DNA of 64,000 nt from Dryas octopetala (Eukaryota; Streptophyta; Magnoliopsida; Rosales; Rosaceae). The notes under the pieces were generated by a model, which was not told the DNA's origin, did no database searches, and saw only the letters and a program-made list of their open reading frames with translations. The position numbers and the translations under genes were made by a program. Of this stretch, positions 43,540-57,700 are shown piece after piece (the stretch's first letter is position 1; every line of letters starts with the position of its first letter). The DNA lies in NCBI GenBank assembly GCA_963921425.1, contig OY992837.1, forward strand, positions 5,057,896-5,121,895. The letters run 5' to 3'.

Positions 43540-46500
43540 CCGAAGAACCGCTTCAACGGCTAAGATTATATTTTAATCAATTACTTTGTATTAGAGATAG
43601 TCATTAATAATAATAGAAAAGAAAATTCAGTTAAAAGAAATTGTTAAATTCCTTTTTCTTTTTCTTTTATGAATATAGTGGTGGATGCATATGTTTTATC
43701 ATGAAATTAGAAATAAACACATTAAATGTATGGTATAAAAACACACAACTCCAAATGTGACGAAGAAAAAAAAATATTAAACATACAGTATTAACACAAA
43801 ACACTTTTCCATTTCCATAGATTTGTTTGTGTAACATAAAATTTTAAATGCATCTACATTTCAATTTCACTGTTTTTCTTTTTTTTTTAGTTAGAGAAAA
43901 ATGGATCAAATTTAGATGTGAATAATTCTACAGCTCGGCTAACAACTGCCAAGTTTACTGTTTAACAACGTACCATGTACGGGTCATTTAGTTTCTGTTA
44001 ATGGGCAGCAGGTTTTGTGCAATTTTTCCATACATGCTTTTTGATAACGGCTGAGGCTCAGATCCAAATCTCAGTCAATAATTCTACGAATTTAATTTCC
44101 CAATTAATTCCCTTTTCTTCTTCCATTAAATATTCATTTGCAGGCTTGCAGCAGAGATTTGCTTTAATTTTCCAACTTGAAAAATTTACTTCATCGAGGC
44201 TCCATCAACTTCCTCCCTGTTCCCCAACAAAGCAATACAGCCCAATCCCACTCTCAACCAGCACATCATTCTAAAATCAAACCCATATCTAAACGCGTTT
44301 GCGACTCACGCTCTTGAGAAGCGAGTGCGGGGTACACACTAACAGTGCCCAATGAAAGATACGATATGATATTTTGCGTGGGCCGCCCAATCCATCCAAC
44401 CGGTGAATATGGAGGCCCATTTATGATTTGCTTCTCTTTTACGAATGCTGCTCGACGCACTCAGCCGCAGCGCACGCAAATCTTTATGACTCAGTCGGCT
44501 CCAGCCGAGCCGAGCCGCGCCATGATTGCCCCGCCAGTTTTTCCGCATGCCTTTAAAGAAAACACGCGCGCATGAAACCAACCCTAACCCCACTTCCCGC
44601 CGGCTCATGATAGAAAAAAAATCGGGCCTTCTTTTATCGGGCGGCTCGGAGCGGCCCACTATCGCCTAGTTGGGACCCACCTCATCACCTCCGGTTTTAT
44701 CTTATGATTCAACTTTATTTGGATTCATGATTAAAATTGATGCATAAATGTAGAAGGAATCATTATTATCATACTCAAATGTGAAATCCTGGTTCTTGCA
44801 TATTTGGGCATGCTTTGTTCATTTGTTGTTGGCGAATATCCTTGTTACATCTTAAATGTTATGTTATAATTTTGTCATTACATCCCAATAGCACGATATT
44901 TAATGTTATGCATCATGAAAAACAAATCTTTCATGTCATGTGTCATCATTCCTAAAAAGAAAAAAGTCTCAAACAAGTCTTTTTTCTTTTTTACAAGAGA
45001 TATTATTAGGTAAATTGAACTCATGTACAATTCAACCGACACTATATATGCAACTAAGAAATTATGCCATCAAATTTGTTTGGACGACAAAATATGTCAA
45101 GTAGATACTAACGTCACGCAAAATACTTCAGAACAATAGTATTTTGCTCGGTACAACAAGTCAACATATATGATATACCTAACACCTCTGCAAAATACTA
45201 CTTCATAACAACAGTGTTGTGTTGGTCCTACTCACCAAAGTTTTTTAACGAATAGAAACTTGTTTTTTTTTTTTCTTTTCACAATTCAAAGGTCTAGCAA
45301 AAATACCCTAAAAATTTCATACATATAAATTGCATGAGGAAATTAGTGTATTAATAATTTTCACAAAAAATAGAAAAATGATTAACTTTCCACAAGTTGA
45401 CCTTAATTTTTATAAGTCTATGCATTTTTTATGACACAAGTAATGATTCTAAAATACCTTTTATTTTTGTCCTGACATTCTTAAATACTTTGAGTTAACA
45501 AGTCAAAAGGTCAAAAAAGAAGTTGTATACATGAACGAAAAAAAAGCAAACCCAAAACGATAGTGGCGGCCGTAATAAAGGAAGGTGGTGTTGGAGCGGT
45601 GGAGCCCCCACAGGCACCGTGTAAAATGGAAAAAGTTGTTAGTCATATTCCGTACACAACCCCCACGTTGGCCCGTTCAAACGGGGATTTGTCTGGTGGG
45701 TGCGGGTTGGCCCGCTTTGAGGATATACCCACTTACCATTTTTATTTTTATTTTTATTTTTCTAATTTTTGAGTGTTATTAATTAAGGTGAACGATGGTG
45801 AGATGGATCCAACCAATATGAGACAGAGCCGTCTAGAGTTGTGAAACCAATAAGGCAATAAGTAATGTTAAGATTTTAATTTTAACTTTGGGGGGGTTAG
45901 TGGGGGAAGTAATGATTAGTGATTGGATTTTGACGCCACTAACTCTCTTGCCCATGGGGGATCCAAATTATCAAAATTCGGACCATGTTCCATTGTTGCC
46001 CCTCACATGGGACCCGCAAATCGCGGGTCCCAAACCCGATCGGCATCTTCCATTTCTTTACACTTTTTTTTTTTTTTTTCTTGAGTGGGTTTGCTATTTA
46101 TGTGTTTTAAACACTGGGATTTTTGTGCTCTCGAGGAAAGATAGTAGTATTGGCCGCCAGCTTAAATTGCAGTAAAAATCCACAGCCAAAACAAACAAGA
46201 GGAAAGAGAGGGGGAGGTCATTAAAGGAATATATCAATGAATAGAGGTAGAAACAATATTATGTATAGAATTTGGATATATTGAGACATCAAATTGAATC
46301 GAAGGCTCTTTGATGATTAAATCAGCATACTCATATATTACTTTGACAAAATTTCTACTTATAATAGGTATTACGTTTTTTGAAAAGTTTGAAAATGAAA
46401 TGTTAGTCATTAATGTTGGTGTGTTTATATTTGGTGAGCAATGTATTTGATTAATAAGTTTCACTTGATAATGTATTTAATGAGTGGCTCTTTATATTTT

Positions 46501-49500
46501 TGACATTCTTTTTGTATTTGCAAATTATTTGAACATTATGTCCCCTATTTGGTATCATACAAATCGATTAGTGATCAAATAAAAAATAACTAGGTTAGAT
46601 GTCTTTTTAGAATTATTTTGTCATCCCGAATTCGAATACTAACATTTTCAGATCCTATAAATTAGGATTCAGTCTTTAGATTAACAAAAATAAAGTTTCA
46701 TTAGGATTTGAAAATGATCTATACCCACATTCTTTATTCAATTGTTCTCTTGCCTTTACCTTGGTCCTAATAGTTGCTTTTCTTTAACCATTGGGTTGTC
46801 AATTTGACACACTTGCCATGCCACAATGTGCACACTCGTTTTGGTGATAATTGGTGCCTCTAGCTTTCTGCATCTCTTTGCCATCTCTCCCTCTAGAACT
46901 TGTCTAATGCATCAATAACATTTGAACTCGTACACTATCGTGAAATTAACAATGTAATTTTCCTCTTTTTGATGTTAAGTGAGTTAATAATGCAATCATT
47001 AATTGGTTAGTGGAGCTTTGCCCATCTAGTACTTTCCAGGAGGCATGCCTTTTGGATCAATGCCTTGGTAAAAACTATAAGGAATCTTAATTATATGGGC
47101 AAATTAAGTAGAGGGTTTGGAGTTTCAGTGGGGGATCAATACAATTTAGCCAAAGATGGAAAATGCCTTTAAATGAGCCGAAGGTTGGTGCATTTAGGAG
47201 GCACTCAATGCCCTACACTCACCCTTTAGCCTTACACTTTAATGGAAGGTTATATAGGAGTCACACTGACCCTTCATACCAAAGCTTAGTCATAAGGACC
47301 CTCGTATAGTTTTTTGGAGGGAGATCCGATTCCAGTGCACCTAAAAGCAGGTTGATAATGTTTTTAATTTGACCGATTAAACAAATGAATTGATCAAACC
47401 AAAATTACAAGGTTAACTTTTATATTCCATTTTTACTTTCTAAAGTAACGTATCCAATCATCATATGCCTAGCCAGACCAGAAAAAAAAAACGGGTCATG
47501 TACCTCTTGCCTCTTGGCATTCATGAATACATCGATCTATTGGAATTGAATCTATGATCTCACATCTCACCATATTCTCAAACATTTGTGGAACTTATAA
47601 GGCACTTCCTTGACAACCTATTACATTGACCTTTGATTATTCATTACTTTACAACGGTATTGTGTTGCCTAATTCAAGATTCAAGAGTATCACAATTTCT
47701 TGGATTTCCTTTAGATCTCGATGTCCACCAAGATGGAGCTCATACTTATTATACAAGTAGACGAGTCTTTACATTGTGGGATTGTCAGAGGTAAATTCTA
47801 ACATAACGTCTTTACAAAAGTCATTTTATATCCTATGATGAAATGTAGTGAATCTTTGATCTATACCTTCAAAATCAGGCGGAAAAAGCAACGCTCGCTT
47901 ATTTTAAAAAATCTTCGACAAGCGATCGGCAAAATTACCAAACACTCGAAGACACATTCGCATGTTCACTCGTCCGCACCTGATCGAATATGTCGATATA
48001 AGATTCATATATATCACAGCATTACACTATCTTATATAAAATTTATCCAAAGCACCAAAAAGTTTTTCTCTTCACAGTTAATTCAAAGGTAGGTAAGCGG
48101 TAAGCCTTTAAGTCGTGCAATCTTGGTTCTCTAGATTTCCAAAGTCATCACCTAACTCGATTGTTACTTTGATTCATGAATCAAAATCGTTTGACCTTCC
48201 CAATAGAAAACAAAATCAATCTTCAACCTAGTTTGAAAGAAACTAAAATCACACCAACTAAACAATCTCAAAGATACGACCCAAGAACTAATTTATGCAC
48301 CAATTAACAAAAATACAGGACTACCCCTCCGCCATGTATTAATGAGCAAGGGATAGTCTGGGTAAGATGGGTTTTATGAAGCAGTAATGTGGGTATGGCT
48401 TAGGATCCAAAGTTTAAGAAGAATATTATGCTTTAATAATTGGTGATAAATGACCATACGGATAAAGTGAATTCGGATAAGAGACGAACCAGTACTCCCG
48501 ATATGTATAATAAATATATATAGACTATGGAGTATATTATATGGACCCCTCAAGAGGAACAGACCTCTCATGAGGATTGAAGCCACCATATATTATTTGT
48601 ACCAAACTGTCAAGTCTTGGTCCCTCCTCACATTATCACATATATATAGGACTCATACCAATACCATCAACCCATAAATGACTACCTACCAATTGATATA
48701 TACTTGCTCCATATAAATGAAAAATATAAAAAGCATTCAGCTTGGCCACTCCTTCGATCCCTACCCTTTTTCTCATTCTTAATTGGATCACAGACTATTG
48801 ACAAAAAAATAAAATTGGATCATAGACTGAGCTCCAACATCATTAAAATTAGACTGAATTTGGATTCAAAAGATAAATTACAACTATATATATATAAACA
48901 ATAATGAGTAGGGGCACTATTAATTATAAGAGTTGTGTGGTAAATAATAGTGAGTCCATATTCATTATTATAAGAGTGTGACCAGTATGTCGACATGTAT
49001 AATTTTTTTTCCTTTCATAATAAAAGTAAGTAAATTTATTTAACATAGCATATTTATGAATTTTTAAGTCAAAAATAGGTGATAGCAACCATAATTATCC
49101 TTTGCTTACCCTGATTAACTTAAATTCTCAATTCTAACTTATTAATTTCCTTAATTAATTTGCCTTAGCTGGGATATTTTATGCCTGCAATTCATGAATG
49201 ATTATGCTACAACACCGCATAGATCATGTTCGATAGAAGCTAAATTGGCTAGCTATAGGGGTCTATGCTATTGTTACAAAGAATTGGGACAGTATTTACG
49301 TACGATAAATTAATTTCATTGCTACAAGCCTACAAGCTAGGTTTATAATCTATTTAATTTATGTACTCATATATATATATATATATATTTCGTTGTTTCC
49401 TTATTTTCTATAACATGTGAAATGATTGCTAAGAACCCAAAAAGGAAATGCTTGATACTCTCCCCATGTGAAATGGACTCATATCATATTCTTTTGAAAT

Positions 49501-51233
49501 TAAAGGTAGCGAATCTTCTTGACCATGTTATTGCATGCCCTAAAATCCTTTTAATTTCATTTTGAAAACTTTGAGTACTAATTAATAAGAATATAAATTA
49601 TAACAATTTATTACATATGTGATGTTGCTATGGTATGAATCACATGACGATGACATGACAGATTGTCAAACATTGTTATATGTTAATTTAAGCTATTATA
49701 ACGTTAGAGGGTCAAAGGTCTTCCACTATCTAACATGCAGTCAAATATTTAGAGTTAATTAAAGTAATGAAACTTCTGTTTGATATGAAATGAACCCTTT
49801 TGCATCACCAAGAAAAGTTGTCTTTGGCGTTAAAAAAAAAAACATGCATGACATGCATTAAAAAAAAAAAAAAAAGGGCAAATCAGCATTAGACACGATT
49901 ATAACATCAAATCAGTCACATTATCTATCGACCCCGATTGATTTCATAGATAGATGCCCCTTTCATTTTGAAAACTATAAATTATTATATAGAATTTTAC
50001 TATCGGATAAATTAATATGAAGAAGCATGTTGGTTACTGTTAATTTTTAGGTTCTATATATAGAATATTCATTCTACCTTAAGCCATTAAGTAAAAATCA
50101 TTCTTAAAAAAAAAAAAAAAAAACCTATTAAGTAAAATTGGTAAAATTTAATAAATATTTATAATCTTATTAATTTGACACTTAGAGCATTTCTAACATA
50201 CTCCTCAAATTTAGCTTTTCAAATTTTACTTTGCTGATCTATGTGACAATTTGAAGAACCAAATTTCTTACTTTAAAATTGTGAATTTCAACATACTCTT
50301 CCATTTAATTAATTTTTTTTTCTTGTTTAAACAAAATTAAGATTTCATTAAGATTTGAAGAGCCAAATTAATATTTTTTAAGATTTAAAGAGCCAAATTC
50401 ACTCGTTAAAAATGACGAGCTGACTTTGAATCCCTATTTTAACGAGTTTATTTGTATAAATTATTGGAGATGATTTATATAACGTGAAACAATTAATTGA
50501 GCAATCAAAAACTTTTGCAGAGTTCATTAAAAATGCTCTTAATTCATTTAATATCATACTAATTCTCAACATTGTAGATTTGTTCGAGTTTGCATATGTC
50601 ACGCGACTCAAAAATTCCATTTGGGCAACTTCAATCCATGTCTATCACATTACCAATGGGGTCCAAAATTCTCACCACTTTAAAAAAATCTCCAAAAATT
50701 TATACTCTCTCTCTCTCTTTCTCTTTCTCTTTCTCTTATGCGTATATATGCATCAGCATGACGATTGGGCAAAGGGAATCATGCACACTATGTTTCATGT
50801 TAATCAAACAATATACAACAAGGGAAGCTGTGAGATCATGATGAAATGAACAAATTATGAATATAGAAACAAAGAAGATAGCTAGCTAGGGATCGATTGA
50901 TTAGAAAGAGCACGCACGTACAGTGGTAGCTTAAGCTAAGTGGAAATGAAAAGGTGAAGCTTGTGGGTTTCCATATATCCAAAAAGGTGTTACTTAGGTT
51001 TTATTAGAACAATTTGTCAGAGGTCCTGTTTGGTTTGGATAAGTAAAGAAAATACATAAAGTGATCCAAAGTGGTCATCAGGCTTCTTCTCCTTTATAAA
51101 GCTACCTGCTTTCCTTTATTTTTCTTTTTCCAATCCATCTTTTAGAATCTTTTTGATTGGTGGGTGTGGGTGTGGGTGGGGGTGGGGTGGGAGAAGAACC
51201 CTAGGACATGATTTATCTCCCATGGTTATGTAA
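43540..51233. other. Long spacer without a supported gene
   Basis: Upstream of the auxin carrier. Reading frames are short and of low complexity. Notable parts are a CpG-rich patch at 44290-44690, a perfect hairpin at 46009-46031 and a short AT microsatellite near 49369-49388. A sequence starting GAGCATTTCTAACATACTCC at 50186 looks like the end of a decayed hAT-type MITE, but its partner end is too weak to call. No tRNA or microRNA signature recognised. Confidence 0.5.
46009..46031. other. Perfect GC-rich hairpin
   Basis: GGGACCCGC and GCGGGTCCC are separated by 5 bases, a 9-bp perfect stem in an AT-rich setting, followed after about 35 bp by a T tract (46066-46080). Function unknown; it may be chance or a transposon end. 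Confidence 0.5.
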
Positions 51234-51242
51234 TTTAATGAC

Positions 51243-51736
51243 GGCATTTTTATTCAAATATCACCTGAACTATAGGGGGTGTGCTCTCATACCACCCAAT
51301 TTTTTTCTTGTCAATTTACCACTTGAAATTATCAATATGTGCTAATTTACCACCTAACATCCATTTTTATGTTAAATCATCAAAAAATTTTCTAAACTTC
51401 CCATTTTGTCCTTGAATACAATAAAAAAATAATATTATTTTTAAAACTTTTTTTAAAATATAGTTATAAAAAAACTTAAAAAGTAAAAAATAGAAAATGG
51501 AAATACCTTTTTTTTAGGGGGTTTACTTAGATTTTTTTTTTTATATTTAAAATGCTTTTATCATATAAATTGACGAAAATACCCTTGAAATAAACAGAAA
51601 ATTTAACTAAAGTGACGGTAGGTGGTAGATTGGCCAATATGTGAAAGTTCAGGTGGTAAATTAACAAAAAAAAAAAAGTTTGGGTGGTATTTGAACACAC
51701 CCTCAATAGTTCAGGTGTTATTTGAGTAAAAAAGCC
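51243..51736. mobile_element. Mutator-like MITE (494 bp) with perfect 9-bp target duplication
   Basis: Flanked by TTTAATGAC on both sides (51234-51242 and 51737-51745). Ends read GGCATTTTTATTCAAATATC and, on the reverse complement, GGCTTTTTTACTCAAATAAC, followed in both by ACCTGAACTAT and GGGTGTG. The arms stay similar for about 100 bp (ATACCACCCAA, TTTACCACCTGAA/TTTACCACTTGAA). No transposase. A 9-bp duplication points to the Mutator superfamily. Confidence 0.85.
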
Positions 51737-51745
51737 TTTAATGAC

Positions 51746-54700
51746 AAAATCAATGTTTTAATAATGACATATATATGTATATAAGATATATTTTCATATA
51801 TAATTATTGTGCTAAGTACCAAAAATTGAAAAGTTCATAATAAAAGATCGAGTAATGTTATGTGTGCCCTATTACTAATAGATGAATTTTATTTACTTAT
51901 AGAGTTATAGGTTCTACTTGCATATATATAATTCAATTTTTGTGAAAGGTATAATTGAAAAATGGTGGCTAAAAATTTTATTCTTTCAATGAAATCAACC
52001 TGTCCAAACAGGGAAAACGAGGTCGATCATAAATTCATGACCCATTTACTTCACTGGAGCAAACATGACGTTAGAAAGATGAAAAGTTGTTTCTAAAACC
52101 TAAAAATATAAATTAATGAGATTAATTAATCTACCAAGTGCCAAACCAAACATCATCTATACGTTACAAGAATCAAATATTAATTATTAATAATCATGTT
52201 AAAGCGTTGGACAATGCTTATGGATGTGGTGAAAATTGAAATATGTATATTTATTTATATAAAACATGGAAAATCAAATAATTAATCGTTGGTGGCGACA
52301 GTTGTGTCACAATCCTGTATTTGTACCCCAAAATTACACCGACAAAACCTGTTCTGGATTTCACCAATTTGAAGCAACTATTATTTATTACACCTAAAGT
52401 ATATATAATTAATTAATGATACCGAATTAATTTAGAAGTTCGAGAAAAATCATAATAACATTTGACTTTCTCCTTATCTCTCGAATTTCGATCTCGTACA
52501 AGTTAATTAATTACAAGTTCATCACCCTTTGCTTGCTTTCTAAGTTCTTATTATCCACTGTAATTAATTTGATTCAAGATTAAAAAAAAAAAAAAAAAAA
52601 AGTGAACCATTTCGATCCTCATGGATATATATGTAGCCAAGGTCTTCTAGATTGCTGTTATGTAACACATGTAATAACCAAGTTGCGAATCTTCCAAGTC
52701 ATTTGATTGTTTATTCATGGGATCAGATGGCCGGCTTGGTGTAATGAGTAATTCACGAAAAGGAAGAAAAAAATAGTATTTGCATTAATTTTAAAAAGCC
52801 GAAATTTTAGAAAAGAAAGTAATCGTACAATTTGTACTCTATTGGGATGTGGAAATTACTCAATAACAAGACCCTTTTTGCCTCTAGAGTTCCCACCAGC
52901 AAGAACTGGTCAACCATCCTAAATGCTCGCTTTTTCTTTTTTGTTTGGTTATGCGAGCTTAACATCTTTGTTACTAGTTGTCCACTTTGTAGGAGCGATG
53001 TTACATTTTCAACAACAGTTTGTAGTAGTTTTTTGTAGGTAATATAAACTTGTGTTACTATATATCCGTGTTGCTAGCTCCCACAGCAAATTTTGTCCTA
53101 CCAAAAAGTTTGACTAATTAATTATAATCCTAATAATGGGATTATATATAGTAGAAAATTGTTGACTTTTAATCTTATAGTTGTCTATGAGAAATTCAAA
53201 GGGTTGTCCAATGTTATTTAGAATTTATATTAGTGAAATTCAACCATGCCTTATTGTACTTGGCCTAGCTAGCCACCGCAATTAAGCTTTTGGCAAGAGG
53301 CATATATAGTGTTAGGCCATCACAGACTTCACAGTCACTTAAATCAAAAGAGGGCCCAATGGTGTAACCCAAACAGAGACCATGGCACGCCTCCACCAGG
53401 AAGCTACCATGACCTTGTGTACATGTGGTGGTGATTGGTGAAAGCTGGGAAGCATTGAGCCATTGATGGAGGGTGATATATACTGATATTGATATATATG
53501 GTGCTGTTATTCAAACCATGCACCATTGCTTCCACATATTTACATAAATCACTTGATTTGAAGCTTTGAAACTTAATCTTCAAATATAGTCATACATATA
53601 AATGTGGGTATTACGTGGGCCTAGTGCTCTAGCTTCCACTGGGCACAACTTTGAGATGATGCTGAATTTCGCATCATATATATCCTATATATCAAAATCT
53701 CAATTCTCAACCACGAAATTTAAGTAGTAGTGATCAAACTTATCATGGACTATGATTATTATGATGCGTACTCGATCGAAAAATTCCTAACTTTGAAACT
53801 TGGTCCCTCCAAATTCAATGTGGACGTATACGGTTAGCTAGCTCTCCTGTTCATTCATTTATTTAATTTATGATTCATATATACATATATATATATATGA
53901 TCATATTCATTTGAAGGTTATGTGCTCGATTTGTGTATGCAATTAAACACTTGAAAAGTACTAATTGAATTGCAAATTTGCAGTGCAGTGTGAAATTAAA
54001 ATGAAGAAGAAGTAAATATTAGTGCAATACCTAGTAGTCGACATGAAATATTTTGAGAGGAGGTAACAATAAGGCGTTACTTTGTAGTTTATGCATACAT
54101 GGGCATGTGATCGATCAGTGATATATGCTATAGTCTAGGAGAGCGTGACCAATATTAATTCATGCTATATTTAGAGATTCAGATAGATACAGCACATGAA
54201 TTATATATATCTTTTATATGTGAGAGAACGGGAGAGCAGATAGCTAGCTTAATTAGGAAATACTAGCTTTTGTGTGTAGTTTTTTAGGTGACATATATAT
54301 TGATGTAGTGTTATTAGTTCATTGAAATTTTAATGTGTAAAATTTTTAAAGTATTAATGATTCTACATATGTTATAATTTGCGTAAAACAATACTGCGTC
54401 AAAATAGCCTTATAGAATTACAGATTTATAGGCATTTACAAAAACTTGTCATTAATTAGGCTGATCATGAGCCCCTGGGTGCACGCCGAAAAAGGGGCTG
54501 CCACAACTCCCGGCTAGCTTGGAGTGTTTGCTTTTTCATATGGTACTGCACTCAATTTTCTGTATGTTAAATTGTGTGTTGATTTGAGTGAGCCTGTGAA
54601 TGAGAGAGAGAGAGTTTTGGAGAGGGTTGAGTGTTTCTTTCTTGTTCTGAGACCATGTGGGTCTCTATACTCTCTACTCGATCTTTAGCCCACTAACCAC

Positions 54701-57700
54701 TTGCTTAGTTTCTCAGCTTCCTCAGTCTCATCCTCCAATATTGCCAATTAAGCTAGCTATGTACTTTGTAATTAATTAAATTCCAAACTAAAATATCTTT
54801 TTTTTTTTTTTGTACAATTTAGATAGACAGCGTAGACTACACACGTTCACAGTTCACCATATCTATTTCATTTTAGTTTTCATTCATTGATTGGGGATAA
54901 AATTTTAAACAGACGTGATAGTAAAAATACTATTCATGATATAATTAAATTCCTGCCAGACTAACAGTAAAAACCATTGGAGTGCATAAACATGCATAGG
55001 AACATGGATGATTTTATATCCTGATCGAGTAGTTAATACTTCAGCTGATCATGTGTATGATGAATAATTTAGAGTTTTAACACTTAATTATTAGAGTAAT
55101 TATAACAATCAGCTACGTACGTACCCACCAGAGACTTGTTGCAAACTTGCAATATGCATTAATCATGATCAATATTGTAACTATAACGTTCATGGATAGC
55201 TTAATGCATTTCATGGGTTTGGTGCTTAGAATTAATTGTAACTTCATAAATAATGCAAACAAGTAAGACATTGCACATTAATTCCTTAAATTTTACTAAT
55301 TAATTCCACTTTATGAGTACTTATTATGACATATATAGCAATAACGAGAAGTTGCATTTATGAAGCATAAATATATCATAGAAGAGACAATAATTTTCAT
55401 AATTAAGATAATTGAAGAATATTATTTACAATTAATTGTGGCATTGTGCTGCAATGCACATGATCATCAGCTACGTAGACTTAATTAGTCTAAATACATC
55501 CACTTGCATATGATTTACAGAAATTCCGTTCGATCATCTTCTGATAGATCAACTTGATTAAAGATTGTGTTCTTATTAATTAATTTGACTTCTTTAAATT
55601 AATTATACATATGTACAAGTGTTAATGCAGAGGCCACCACCTGGCACCTTGTTATGCACATGTGCCCATGATTTTCTCTGACACCTTGGCCTTGCTAGCT
55701 AGCTCACTATAATTGTGCCAAAATTTTGTGGTACCTCTATTAATACTTGCACTTGCATGCGCCATGCGGTACTAATTAGTGAATTAAGTAGCCTTCTAAT
55801 TAAACAGACCTTTAATTAATTATATAGTTGACAATAGAAGGAACTTGATAGCACATCGTTGTCTAATGAAGAAACAAGCATGAGTGGTGGCAAGAAGCTC
55901 ATCAACCAAGCTAAATGGAAAATCACCATATAATCGTATATGTATATCACCCAGCTGTTAGTTTCCCATAAGTCTTTTCAATGCCTCTACCTGCCACAAT
56001 GCATATCTACTTGTCCACTATTGGTGAAGCATGAGATCGGCCATGCACACCTTTAATATTTTGGATTTATGTGGCCATCAGAAGCCAAACCAAGGCAGCC
56101 CTTAATTCATTTCTCCTCTCTTGGTGGTTATGTGTCCATTAACCTTGTACAAGAAATTAAGCCCATTTGGGATCCTTGATTTTCAGGTCAAAGGGGGAGA
56201 GGATATTGTCAAAGACTCAAAGCATGGCCATGGATGGAAGGTGTGTGGGACCCATGATCTTAGGGAGGCATAATATACAGTGGGATCCACTTAGATATGA
56301 AATATAATGGCCATTTTGGAGTTAATGCATACCACCCTCACCCTAAGGTCTTGGCCCCTTGCTTAGCTGTGAACTTGTGAAGGGATCGGTGCATAGCCCC
56401 CACCCTCACCTTATCAGATCTCATTGTCATGTCACATATAATATTCTCTTATCAGATAATTTTAAAATAAAATAATATTAATTAAATTAAATTCTTAATT
56501 TAAACACATTTACCACTTCGGCATCATTGTTTGCTAAAATTTAAGTCATAGAGAGGGATGTATTGAACGTAATTTGGAGGGCATTAAAGCGGCAATTTGG
56601 GAATTGCAAGTATCATATTTATAGATATGTAGCTTTTTCAAGCATTTATATATGGTGCATGGTCAATGAATAAGTGGTGAAGGCTTGAATTGAATTGAGA
56701 TTTAATAGTTTGGACGGGGTCGAAGACAGACATTCGAGGGGGACCCTCGTGCTGGTCACGTGCTCCCCTTCCTAAGAGAAAAGACAGCTAGCTTGCCCAA
56801 CATACCATCCTCTTCTTACTTCTACTTCTTACACACACCAAATAACCCTCTCCACCCTTTCCTCTGCTGACACGTCAACATAGTCGGATCCCCCCCACGT
56901 GACCTTGTGTTCTGTAAGTGGAGTAGGAATCTGGTGCCCCCCAGAGCACAGTGACCCTAGTGACAAGCACTAGTGGGCTCCACTCAATTGAGTGTGGCTC
57001 CATTTACTTACGATTTTGACTTGTATTTCCAAAACGTACTTGTGATTTTCTCTTCGAAACAGTAAAAGGGTCTTAATTATCTAACGAATCGAGAATGTCA
57101 AGATTATAGTCCAATTAGTTGAACGGATCACGCATATATACAATTTTAGGGTAAAAAACATCAGATTAGAAGTGCTGGTCGAATATGTATAAATAAGAAT
57201 AATTAGAGAATATGGGTCAAAATGAGAAACATTGATCTCATTAAAATATGTTGTTTTATAAAGTTTTATAAATTGTAAAACACAAAGTACCATGTTATTT
57301 TGAACCAAAAAAAAAAAAGTACCATACTATTAGCCCTGTGTTGGAATACTACCAAAAGTTTCACTTTGGCCAATGAAACCCTTGGTTGTGGAGCTCACAG
57401 CTAACTATCCAAATTAATTAAGCTCGACCTAGACACCAAAATAAATTCAAATAATAATAAAACAAAACCAACGACGATAACCCAAACGATTTGTCCCTTC
57501 AAGCCATAAGAACCGTCCAATTTGTAATGATCTTTTTGACTTGAAGATACCGCACCATGATCAGACATGAGTGGATCTTTCACTGAAAGAGTTGCTGAAA
57601 GATTAGGCACTCAGACTGTCTCCACGTGAAATCATATTAGAGGAAACAAAAAAGTTGAGCCACAGTTCACAAAGCTGTAGATGGCTTTTTCCCTTCCAAG

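Noticed and set aside
50186-50480. Possible decayed hAT-type MITE starting GAGCATTTCTAACATACTCC
   Set aside because: The opposite end (CATCTCCAATAATTTATA on the reverse strand near 50475) matches only weakly and no target duplication is visible.
53745-53837. 30-codon frame starting MDYDYYDAYSIEKFLTLK
   Set aside because: Normal-looking composition but very short, with no promoter, intron or family evidence; it could be a chance frame or a peptide gene, not supportable here.
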